Source of the DNA: Brevibacterium gallinarum
GTDB lineage: Bacteria > Actinomycetota > Actinomycetes > Actinomycetales > Brevibacteriaceae
NCBI RefSeq assembly: GCF_014836885.1
Contig: NZ_JACSPY010000002.1
Coordinates: 124,001-188,000 of the forward strand
Length of the DNA: 64,000 nucleotides
Direction of reading: 5' to 3'
How positions within the stretch are numbered: the first letter of the stretch is position 1; each line of letters starts with the position of its first letter. Positions 46,191 through 53,933 of the stretch are shown in pieces. The position numbers and the translations under genes are program-made. Below the pieces are notes generated by a model that was given only the letters and a program-made list of their open reading frames with translations, was not told the DNA's origin and ran no database searches.

Positions 46191-46218
46191 ACAGACGAAC
46201 GGCAGCGCGGATGTTCAC
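46191..46218 (-). promoter_or_regulatory. ECF-sigma-like promoter of the Asp23 operon
   Basis: Minus strand: GTGAAC (46218-46213), 16-bp spacer, GTCTGT (46196-46191). This resembles the GGAAC-N16-CGTC pattern of ECF sigma factors, in the gap next to the divergent sigma gene; the leader to GTG 46132 is about 55 nt. Confidence 0.4.
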
Positions 46219-46394
46219 GGTGGAAACGGAAATTTCTTGTGCCCGCGCACCTGCGTCAAGATTCAGTCACAGCTGACGTACGGCTTCCAGAGCGGCTCCA
46301 GCGGTGATGAGCGAAGCATGGGGACGGTGACGACGGCACGTAACCGACCAGTAGAAATCTGCTCGGTTCAGCTCGATGGCTCGAAATGCTCGTT

Positions 46395-46400
46395 TATGCT
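46395..46400 (+). promoter_or_regulatory. -10 element of leaderless promoter (ECF sigma gene)
   Basis: TATGCT with 6 nt to ATG 46407; no ribosome binding site. Confidence 0.5.
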
Positions 46401-46406
46401 GACAAC

Positions 46407-47021
46407 ATGGACGCGTCGGCGCAGGCAATGGAGAGAGCGGACGATGAAACCTTAGTCATCCGCTTGCAGGACGGGGATATTCGCGCTTTCGAAGAACTTG
46501 TTGCGCGGTACCAGGTGCCATTGCTCGCCTTCGCGCGGCGGACGCTCGGCGACGCAGCCGAAGCTGAGGACGTCGTGCAAGATGCATTGCTCAGCTTGTG
46601 GCACAACGCCTGTGCGATTCGAGAAGCGGCGGCCATCAAGACCTGGATCTACCGTCTCGTAGCGAACGGCTGCTTCGACGTGCTGCGTCAGCGCCGTCGC
46701 CATGACACGACGGCGATGGATGCGCATCACCTGAGCGAGCTGAGCGATTCGCAGTCCACGACCTCTCGGGCGTCTGGCTCTTCGGCGCACCGACTAGGCT
46801 TCCCGGAGCAGCAGGCTGAGTCCAATGCGGCCGTCGACGCGCTGAAGGCAGCGCTGGCGGAATTGCCGGATGACCAGCGAATGACCTGGGTGCTCTTCGA
46901 GTTGCAGGGGCTGACGTACGATGAGATTTCACGATCGCTCGAACTGACCACTGCAAGCGTGCGGGGAAAGATCTATCGCGCACGCAAATCGATTGCAACG
47001 AAGATGGCGGGTTGGAAATGA
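46407..47021 (+). CDS. ECF-type sigma-70 family factor
   Basis: This 204-residue factor has sigma region 2 (LVARYQVPLLAFARRTLG, AEDVVQDALLSLWHN) and region 4 (LPDDQRMTWVLFELQGLTYD, then RSLELTTASVRGKIYRARKS). Regions are joined by a Ser-rich linker (SDSQSTTSRASGSSAH). It probably directs transcription of the envelope-stress genes around it. The ATG at 46407 is set by the leaderless -10; an in-frame ATG at 46431 is possible. The stop overlaps the next gene (ATGA), the position normally held by an anti-sigma factor. Confidence 0.88.
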   Translation: MDASAQAMERADDETLVIRLQDGDIRAFEELVARYQVPLLAFARRTLGDAAEAEDVVQDALLSLWHNACAIREAAAIKTWIYRLVANGCFDVLRQRRRHDTTAMDAHHLSELSDSQSTTSRASGSSAHRLGFPEQQAESNAAVDALKAALAELPDDQRMTWVLFELQGLTYDEISRSLELTTASVRGKIYRARKSIATKMAGWK

Positions 47022-48151
47022 ACGAGGACTTGACCGGCGGTTTCGCTGATAGCGCTGACCGCACCAGCGGCGAGGCTGATCGAGCCTCGCGGCCGGCAGA
47101 CTTGTCCGCGGATGCAGAATTCCCCACTCCCGAAGAAGAAGCTGCACTTGAAGTCGAAACGCAGCGCATACGGCAGATCATTGATTCGTACGCCGCAGAG
47201 ACAACGCCAGATCCCGAACGTGCGCACTTGTTGGAAGGCTGGGTGCTGCGGGTTGCACGAGCCGAGATGCTGCGCGGGCCAAAGCTTGAACTGGTTGATG
47301 AATCGGGTCTCGAACTCACCGTTCTCGTAGGAGCTTTGAAGCATCGCGTCCGTAATATCATTGACGCTCATCCTCAGTCACGAGCCCGTTCCGTCAGCGC
47401 AGCTGTGTCTACTCCAGCAGAGGATTCCGATGCCGACCTGTGCATTGAATTCTCTCTCGGGATCGATGTAGCGCTGGAGGGGTCTGCTCCGCAGATCGCG
47501 CAAGAGATTCGTCGAAGCGTCGGCGCTGCCATTGCGGCAGAGCTCGGGGTGCCGGTGTCTCGCGTTGATGTCCTTGTGGGAGACCTGCTCCCACCGCGGT
47601 CGGAAGCCGGAGCAGAGGTACACCCCTCTCAGAATCTGATGAGCGAAGACGGTCCAACGAGTTCGGATACGCATGCGGCGGACTGCCCGCAGAGGGGCAC
47701 CGCCACTGAGGCTGAAGACCGCAGCGACGAGGTAGCAGAATCCACCGAGCCAGCTGCGGTGGTTGCGGATATCACCCGTCGGACTCCTGGCATCGCGGGA
47801 CTCTCCCCAAGTCTCCGAGATCGGTTCGAGGATTTTGTGCGACAGCGGCAGACAGAGACGACGACAGTTGACTTGGTGTACCGCGGCGACCGTGCGGACC
47901 TTCACCTGGACTGTCAGCTCGACGGTAGCCGGTCAGCGACTGCGATCGCCCGTGAAATCGCCGAGACCGTCTGCGGTGCGGTGACTAAAACCCTGCAGAG
48001 CGACGAATCGGCACATGCTCAGCGCCGAGTCAGTTCGACCCGCGTTCGGATGCGCATCACCGAGCTCGGGGTTGAACCTCATGACCGAGCGATGCCGGTA
48101 CAGTCACGAGCTGACTGCGCATGCACGCGGAACGACGGCAAAGACGATTAG
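47018..48151 (+). CDS. Asp23-like protein in anti-sigma position
   Basis: This 377-residue soluble protein has an acidic N-terminus (1-70, PTPEEEAALEVETQRIRQII), then two segments with the Asp23-type pattern: residues about 115-190 (LCIEFSLGIDVALEGSAPQI, AAIAAELGVPVSRVDVLVGD) and 265-360 (TTVDLVYRGDRADLHLDCQL, SSTRVRMRITELGVEP), separated by an acidic linker. No zinc-binding anti-sigma motif and no membrane helix are visible. Translational coupling to the sigma gene suggests it controls or senses with that factor. It may link Asp23 assemblies to sigma activity (inference). I do not know a characterised homologue. Confidence 0.6.
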   Translation: MNEDLTGGFADSADRTSGEADRASRPADLSADAEFPTPEEEAALEVETQRIRQIIDSYAAETTPDPERAHLLEGWVLRVARAEMLRGPKLELVDESGLELTVLVGALKHRVRNIIDAHPQSRARSVSAAVSTPAEDSDADLCIEFSLGIDVALEGSAPQIAQEIRRSVGAAIAAELGVPVSRVDVLVGDLLPPRSEAGAEVHPSQNLMSEDGPTSSDTHAADCPQRGTATEAEDRSDEVAESTEPAAVVADITRRTPGIAGLSPSLRDRFEDFVRQRQTETTTVDLVYRGDRADLHLDCQLDGSRSATAIAREIAETVCGAVTKTLQSDESAHAQRRVSSTRVRMRITELGVEPHDRAMPVQSRADCACTRNDGKDD

Positions 48152-48506
48152 GGTCCAGAATCGTAGCGCTCGCCCTCGATTGAATGGGCCGCTCTCGGAG
48201 TAGATGAAGCATCGGACAGGTGAGCTGGCGCTCAGATTATGCGGAATGTCGCCGCATAGGTCGTCACGGCGGCGTCTGTGCTGTGCGCCAAACGGATCGT
48301 CCGCCTCGGAGACCTGCCGCTGCCACAAGGCCTGCGGCTCGAAGAAGCTCGGAAGGGCTGCTGCGTTGACTGTTCATGTGGGGCGCGCCGACCCTGCCTG
48401 CGCGAGCGGTTCGAAGGCGCTGAATGCGCCGGGGAGCTCGGTGTGCGGCCGACTTCGAGGGAGTCGAGCGTGTCCGTTACCGTGATGTGAGACCTCCTGA
48501 GGCAGT
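48152..48506. other. intergenic region without recognisable feature
   Basis: About 355 bp after the Asp23-like gene. Short open frames are present but have no start signal, codon bias or family match. The region following it (from 48507) is conserved upstream of both DUF222/HNH genes. Confidence 0.5.
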
Positions 48507-48675
48507 GCCGAGAAAATAATTCAGAAGAATTCTTCGACGTTCTGACCAGTGCAAACGGTTACTGAGTCGAGCACTTTGGCCCGGACTCGTCTCATCGAGT
48601 CCCATATTCATCTAAGCGATGTCAGCGCCTGAATCTAGAGTGAAATCAGGTACAGCGCACGGGGGTGAATCGATC
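48507..48675 (+). repeat. conserved upstream region of DUF222/HNH gene (copy 1)
   Basis: This matches the region upstream of the intact DUF222/HNH gene (63577-63741, opposite strand). One block is at 48507-48554 (ccgagaaaat..aagaattcttc..ctgacc.gtgcaa) and a second at 48624-48669 (gcctgaatctag.gtgaaatcag then tacagcgcac). Both copies place the second block just before the ribosome binding site, so this is a shared promoter/leader. Confidence 0.65.
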
Positions 48676-50391
48676 GTGAGTGCGGAACCTGAATCCGGCA
48701 TCGGAGCCGGCAGCAGCGCAGCTGAGTTTCTCACGGCTGCTGACACAGAATCGATCGCTCAGCATTGCCCGGAGATCCTCACAGCGATACACGCACTGGA
48801 CACTGCCAACGCCACTATCGGCAACTCTGCTGCAGTCGATGGTTTCGCCTCTCTTGCGATGGGAAAAGGGCTGGAACTCCTCCGTCGCAAACTTGAATCT
48901 GCAATGGCTTCGAACACACGTGTCATGGTCGATGAGGTCGACCCTCCTCAATACGGCGCCCGACGCCTGCCGCACCTGCTGCGTCAGACCATGCGCATCA
49001 GCGCCTCCGGGGCCACCCGTCGGCTTCGCATGGCCAGCTGGCTGACACCTCGGCGAACCCTGTCCGGTCAGCCCGTGCCAGCGCAGCTGCCGGAGGCAGG
49101 CGGCTCCATGGCAGCAGGGCTGCTGTCCGTCGAGCAGGCGCAGGAAGTCATCAAGCAGATCGAGATGCTGCCAGCGCGGGTCCGGAGCGAACACGGACCG
49201 GCGGTCGAGAAGCTCCTCGTCGACAACGCCCCAGACTTGCAGGTGACTGATGTCCGAGCACTCGGAGCGCGTGTGCGCGGTCATCTGGATCCCGACGGCA
49301 GGCTCGCCGCTGAACCAGCGCACCCTGATGAGTACTTCGTAAGCGTCAAGCAGAAGACCAACGGTGACTGGCGACTCAGCGGTCTGCTCGATGCAACAAC
49401 GGGGCTTACACTCAATGCGCTGCTGACCAATCGGCAGCAGAATCCAGCTGACATCGTCGCCTAGACTCCAGGCAGTGCCGCAGAGCCGGTGGGCAGCGCG
49501 GCGGCGACGACGGGTGGCATGGGCTCTGGCGCGAACGCCGTCGGTGCAGACGGCAGGCCGCAGGTCATCAGCCTGTTCAAGGACTCCCGGCCCGACGGTG
49601 CTCGCCGACACGATCGATTCAGCGTGCTCATCTCCCGTGGCGCCTGTCAGCCGGGGGCGGCTGGAGCCTACGCACTCGTCGTCACCGCAACGGCCGAGCA
49701 GTTCGCTCGGGATCGCGGGGAGGTCGAAGCAGCCGGGGGCCATGCCCGGCTAGAAGACATACTCCAGCTGTCGCCGGGTGGGAAGTTCTGCTACCTCTCC
49801 CAGGCCCCCGGCTCCAGAGATGTGATGGTCCGCTCCGAGGGGCGATTCGCCACCGGCACGCAGATGACGCTGCTGAAAGCGCGAGACCGCGGCTGCAGCT
49901 TTCCCGACTGTGATATTCCCGTCGGCTGGTGCGAGGCGCACCATATCCGGGCCCATCGGCACGGCTGGCCCACGGAGATCTCGAACCTGACTTTTCTGTG
50001 CCGCTTCCATCACGGATGGCACGAGCGACACGGGTGGCGCGCGGCTCTCCTCAACGGGCTTCCCGCCTGGATCCCTCCGTATACCGTCGATCGTGAGCGG
50101 CGTCCCATCTATCACTCGCGCTACATCGCTGAGCTGACCCGTCCTGAGGCTCTGCTCTCTTGCGAATTGCTCGCTGACGCGTCGTTCGCTGACTCACTGC
50201 CGCCCGATGATGCCGACGGCGCGAGTGACCGGAGTGCTCCTGGTCCCTCAAATACTGACGACGCCCGGATCTCTGGTGATGCAGAAGTGGACGACGGCGC
50301 TGGCTTCAGTGACGACGGCTGGTTCGAAAGCGCATCGCTTCTCCCAGAAGACGCACTGTTCCCTGAAAGCCGTTGCGATGACCCTCCCTGA
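48676..50391 (+). pseudogene. DUF222/HNH endonuclease (13E12-type), interrupted by an in-frame TAG
   Basis: The frame reads from GTG 48676 to 50391, with a single TAG at 49462-49464 in the same frame. Residues before the stop form the DUF222 domain (MGKGLELLRRKLESAMASN, NGDWRLSGLLDATTGLTLNA); after it come the linker and HNH nuclease (RDRGCSFPDCDIPVGWCEAH, LCRFHHGWHERHGW). It is a paralogue of the intact gene at 61987-63576. The GTG start follows ggggGTGA and matches the paralogue's start context; an ATG at 48619 also exists. An acidic C-terminal extension of 90 residues is extra. Dead gene or two truncated products. Confidence 0.85.
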
Positions 50392-50430
50392 TGCGCCGCG
50401 TCAGCTTGGCTGATGCACGATGTCGACTTA

Positions 50431-50514
50431 GGCCGCGCCCGCAATGCCCGCCGCCGCGGCGAGCAGCCCGAGCCGCGCGAACCGGATGCCGGACGGCCGG
50501 ACGGCACCGACTGA
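50431..50514 (+). pseudogene. displaced 3' end of the DUF4229 gene
   Basis: The 27 codons plus TGA read G-RARNARRRGEQPEPREP and end in GRPDGTD, without any start. They match the C-terminus of the DUF4229 protein encoded at 43201-43518 and then continue differently. The stop lies 10 bp before the convergent permease gene. This is most likely the original 3' end of that gene, separated by the 7-kb insertion. Confidence 0.7.
50437..50470 (+). repeat. right 34-bp direct repeat of the putative insertion
   Basis: 33 of 34 bases identical to 43459-43492 (single t/g difference), same orientation. Confidence 0.85.
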
Positions 50515-50523
50515 GACACCGCG

Positions 50524-52185
50524 TCAGCCGGTCACGGGTGTGCGCTGCACCGCAGCCGGCAGACCGCTCAGCCGGCTGATCGCCCAGCCGGCCACACCGG
50601 TGAGCAGCACCGCTGCTGCTGAGGGCGGTGCTGCGGTGGTGGCGGCCAGCAGCATTCCCAGTGCCCCGAGCACCGTCATGAGGATCGGGGTGGTCAGCTG
50701 CGCGATCACGCCGACGGGCAGTGCCCCGGCTTCGGTCATGACCGCCGGTGCCAGCCAGTTCGGCGGTGGCCGCAGCGCAGCATGCGTCGCGGTTGCCGCG
50801 CAGATGAGGGCGAAGAGGCAGGCGAGGGCGAGCAGCACGGGCTGGCCGAGTTGGACGGTCAGCGGCAGGAAGACGAGCACACCGGCCGGCAGCAGCACGG
50901 TGGCAGGGGTGAGTGCGATGAGGAGCCGGCAGGTGCCGCTGCCGAACGGGAACGCCTCGGTGAAGGCCGGGTTCGCAGCACAGCTGCGCACGCTCATGAC
51001 GGCCAGCCAGCCGGCGATGCCCAGGCTCAGGCAGGCGATGAGGACACCGGCGACCGGCAGCCGGCCGAGTGGCAGCGCGCTGGCCGCCCACGGCAGCAGC
51101 ACCGTCATGGCGAGCAGCGCGGGCACCCCTGCTGTGCGGGCGAGCCCGATGAGCAGACCGGCCGGCAGGGTCATGAGGGCCGGCAGGCTCATGAGCTTCG
51201 GCGGCCCGGTCAGGCCTGCGGTCAGCTGACCGGTGGGCGCACCCCGGCGGGTCCGCAGGCGGGCGAAGAGGGTCGTGGCAAGCGCATTGGCATCGGCTGT
51301 CACCAGCCCGAAGCGCATGAGCTGCCCGGCCCGCGACCCGGTTTCGAGCTGCGGCCACGACAGCACTGGAGGCCGCCGCACCATCCACGCGGCAGCAGCG
51401 ACGACGAGCAGCGCCAGGCTCGCGGCGAGACCCAGGGCCACCGGTGCGGTCAGTGAGCCGGCTGCCGTGTGCATGACCGGGTCGATGAGGTCAGCCAGCG
51501 GTGCGGTGAGGGCGAGCAGCGCCAGCGCAGCGACCGCCGCCCACAGCAGCCGGTCGCCGAGCTGCTCGGTGTCGGCCGAGACGCCGAACAGCCCCGCCTG
51601 CAGACCGATGAGGATCAGCGCTCCGGCCGCGCCAGTGGCTGCCAGCACGGTGACAAGTGCGATCGCGGCAGCCGCGGTGATGCCGAGGTTGAACACCACC
51701 GCACCGCCGGTGGCCTGCCAGGACAGGTGCGGCACGACGGCCAGCGACCCGATGAGGATCCCACCAGCGACCCCACCGAGGATGACCGCACTCAGCCGGC
51801 GGCGCAGCCAGGCCGGACTGAAGTTCGGGTGCTGGAACAGCCACACCCGCACCGGCTCGGGCAGCCCGAGCGGACCGAGACGGGTGAGCAGCCAGGTGAG
51901 GACGAGCAGCCCGGCAGCGGCGATGAGGACCGACTGCAGGACCGGCAGCGGGGAGGCGACCACCGCCTCGGCGACGGTACCGGCCGGCAGGGTGGTGAGC
52001 GCTGCGAGCAGCGGTGCGGCAAGGGACTGCGCGGCAGAGGTGAGGACGGCGATGGCGACGGCGGCGGTGAGTGCGTACGTGTAGACGATCCCGGCGGTGA
52101 GCGGGTGCCGGCGGCGGCTGCGGGTGAGCCGCGCGAGGCCGGCGGGTGTGAGGACCTCAGGCAGCGTCGGTTCAGGCCGCGTCAA
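50524..52185 (-). CDS. DUF6297-type ABC transporter membrane protein
   Basis: This 553-residue protein has about 12 membrane helices and a long loop (about 100-125), and resembles the actinobacterial DUF6297 family that is encoded with ABC ATPases. The start codon is TTG 52185, inside the end of the ATPase gene (14-bp overlap), so the two are coupled. It is the last gene of the olefin operon and likely forms the channel of an exporter. The substrate is unknown; the operon suggests a hydrophobic olefin or precursor. Confidence 0.72.
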   Translation of the reverse strand: MTRPEPTLPEVLTPAGLARLTRSRRRHPLTAGIVYTYALTAAVAIAVLTSAAQSLAAPLLAALTTLPAGTVAEAVVASPLPVLQSVLIAAAGLLVLTWLLTRLGPLGLPEPVRVWLFQHPNFSPAWLRRRLSAVILGGVAGGILIGSLAVVPHLSWQATGGAVVFNLGITAAAAIALVTVLAATGAAGALILIGLQAGLFGVSADTEQLGDRLLWAAVAALALLALTAPLADLIDPVMHTAAGSLTAPVALGLAASLALLVVAAAAWMVRRPPVLSWPQLETGSRAGQLMRFGLVTADANALATTLFARLRTRRGAPTGQLTAGLTGPPKLMSLPALMTLPAGLLIGLARTAGVPALLAMTVLLPWAASALPLGRLPVAGVLIACLSLGIAGWLAVMSVRSCAANPAFTEAFPFGSGTCRLLIALTPATVLLPAGVLVFLPLTVQLGQPVLLALACLFALICAATATHAALRPPPNWLAPAVMTEAGALPVGVIAQLTTPILMTVLGALGMLLAATTAAPPSAAAVLLTGVAGWAISRLSGLPAAVQRTPVTG

Positions 52186-52825
52186 AGCCCAGCGTCCCGT
52201 CGAGGTGTTCGCAGATCTGCACGGTCGTGGTGCGCTCGGGGTCGATGAGTGCGTCGTCGTGGGTGGCGAGCAGGATCGCCGTGCCGCTCTGCGCGCGGTC
52301 GGTCAGCAGGCCGCGCAGCGCCTGGACGGAGGTGGCATCGAGGTTCTGTTCAGGCTCATCGAGCAGCAGCACGCCGGCCGGCCGGATGAGGACGGCGGAC
52401 AGCAGCACCTTGCGCCGCTGTCCGCTCGACAGGGCTTCCGGGTAGTCCTCAAGGAACCGCACCGGCAGGTGCAGCGCCCGGCACACCGCGGTGATGGCAG
52501 CCTCGGGTGCGGGCACACGGTGGGCGCAGGCGAGAAGCCTCAGATGCTCACCGGCGGTCAGCCCGGTCAGCCAGGCGTCGTCACCGAGGAGGGCTGCGAC
52601 CTGCCGCTTCCAGACAGGCCCGGTGGGTTCGGCCGGCTCGCCGCCGAGCAGCACGCGGCCGGCCAGCGGAGCCTGGCGGCCGGCGATCGTCTGCAGCAGC
52701 GTCGACTTGCCGGCCCCGTTCGCACCGGCCAGCCGGACGATCGACCCAGCAGCCAGGTCCAGGTGCACAGGCGGCAGCGCGAACCCGGCCGGGTAGCCGG
52801 CGACGAGACCGGTGACGGTGAGCAT
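52172..52825 (-). CDS. ABC transporter ATP-binding protein
   Basis: This 217-residue ATPase has Walker A GANGAGKST (about residues 34-42), signature LSSGQRRKVLL, Walker B GVLLLDEPEQNLD and the switch His in LLATHDD. The signature LSSGQ deviates slightly from LSGGQ. The ATG at 52825 overlaps the oleD stop (TGATG), so it is translated with the olefin genes. With the following DUF6297 membrane protein it makes a two-component exporter. Confidence 0.88.
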   Translation of the reverse strand: MLTVTGLVAGYPAGFALPPVHLDLAAGSIVRLAGANGAGKSTLLQTIAGRQAPLAGRVLLGGEPAEPTGPVWKRQVAALLGDDAWLTGLTAGEHLRLLACAHRVPAPEAAITAVCRALHLPVRFLEDYPEALSSGQRRKVLLSAVLIRPAGVLLLDEPEQNLDATSVQALRGLLTDRAQSGTAILLATHDDALIDPERTTTVQICEHLDGTLGFDAA

Positions 52826-53895
52826 CAGCGACCTGCCGGCATCGTCGCGGCGACGGTCGGGGCAGCGCCGCCGTAGTGGGCGGCGAGTTCGGTCAGGCCC
52901 TCGTCGATGCTGACCCTGGGCTGCCAGTTGAGGACTGCGCGGGTGCGGCGCTGGTCGAACCAGTGGGCGGTCGAGAGCTGTTCGGCGAGGAACCGGGTGA
53001 GCGGCGGCTCATCGGCCAGAGTCTCGTGCAGGCGAGCTGCGGCCGGGTCCGGCAGCCGGGCGGCCAGTGCGTCCTCGACGTCAGCGGCGAGATCCCACAC
53101 CTTCTCGACGACGGTGCCGGCGGCCAGGGCGGCGGGCACGGGCACGCTGAGCTTCGGGCGGCGGGCACCACCAGCCAGTGCCATCTGGGTCATGAGCTCA
53201 CCGACCGGCCGCGGCTGGCCGTTGGTGACGACGAGCGCCTCACCGTGATGGTGCTCGACTGCCGTGAGCGCGGCGAGGATCGCGTCGACGGCATTGGTGA
53301 TGTAGAGCGTGTCGATGAGTGCCGCCCCGGTGCCGAGCACCGGCATCCGGCCGGCGCGGGCGCGGTCGATGATCCGCTCGGTCAGCTGCACATCACCAGG
53401 GCCCCACATGAGGTGCGGGCGCAGCACGAGGACCCGGAAGTCCGCGCTGTCAGCAGCGAGTGCGAGCAGTTCGCCGTGGGCTTTGGTGCGCGCATACTCT
53501 CCCCGAGCCTGCTCCGGGTCAGCCGCGCTTGCGCCCTCGCCGACGAGGGAGTCACCGGCATGGGCGACCGAGGGGGAGGAGATGTGCACGAACCGGTTCA
53601 CGCCTGCATCCTGGGCCGCTGAGAGCAGTGTGCGGGTGCCGGCGATGTTGATCGCCTCGAAATCGGCCGGATCCCCGGTCATCGAGACCTTCGCGGCCAG
53701 GTGCACGACCGCCTGCTGGCCGGCCACCGCCTCGGCGACGGCGGCGGCATCGGTGATCGAGGCGGCGATGTCCCGTACCCCGCCGACCCCGGATGGACGG
53801 CGCTGCAGGGTGGTGACCGTGTGACCGGCGGAGGCCAGCGCGGCAGCGACTGAGGAGCCGAGCAGACCGGATGCGCCGGTGACGAGAATCTTCAC
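52825..53895 (-). CDS. oleD: OleD-type 2-alkyl-3-ketoalkanoic acid reductase
   Basis: This 356-residue short-chain (extended) dehydrogenase has the NAD(P) motif GASGLLG (7-13) and the catalytic Y134-x3-K138 (EYARTKAHGE). In Ole pathways OleD reduces the 2-alkyl-3-ketoacid made by OleA to the 3-hydroxy acid, which OleC turns into a beta-lactone and OleB decarboxylates to the olefin. The GTG at 53895 follows ccaggagg. It lies 38 bp after oleBC and overlaps the ABC ATPase gene; identity is firm because of the cluster. Confidence 0.88.
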   Translation of the reverse strand: MKILVTGASGLLGSSVAAALASAGHTVTTLQRRPSGVGGVRDIAASITDAAAVAEAVAGQQAVVHLAAKVSMTGDPADFEAINIAGTRTLLSAAQDAGVNRFVHISSPSVAHAGDSLVGEGASAADPEQARGEYARTKAHGELLALAADSADFRVLVLRPHLMWGPGDVQLTERIIDRARAGRMPVLGTGAALIDTLYITNAVDAILAALTAVEHHHGEALVVTNGQPRPVGELMTQMALAGGARRPKLSVPVPAALAAGTVVEKVWDLAADVEDALAARLPDPAAARLHETLADEPPLTRFLAEQLSTAHWFDQRRTRAVLNWQPRVSIDEGLTELAAHYGGAAPTVAATMPAGR

Positions 53896-53933
53896 TGTTC
53901 CTCCTGGAGTGCTGGCCGGGCCCGAGGCGGTGG

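Larger units (their letters stand above)
43493..50436. mobile_element. putative inserted segment carrying Asp23 cluster and HNH pseudogene
   Basis: About 7 kb lie between two copies of the DUF4229 3' end. Removing one repeat and the interior would join the DUF4229 gene to the tail at 50431-50514, which ends 10 bp from a convergent gene, a normal arrangement. The interior genes look less GC-rich, with more A/T in third codon positions than both flanks (judged by eye), and form a self-contained envelope-stress cluster plus a DUF222/HNH gene. No integrase or transposase is visible. An ancient insertion or recombination is the simplest reading. Confidence 0.6.

Noticed and set aside
48204..48485. 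Cys/Arg/Ser-rich small open frame after the Asp23-like gene
   Set aside because: No start signal and no similarity recognised; probably non-coding.
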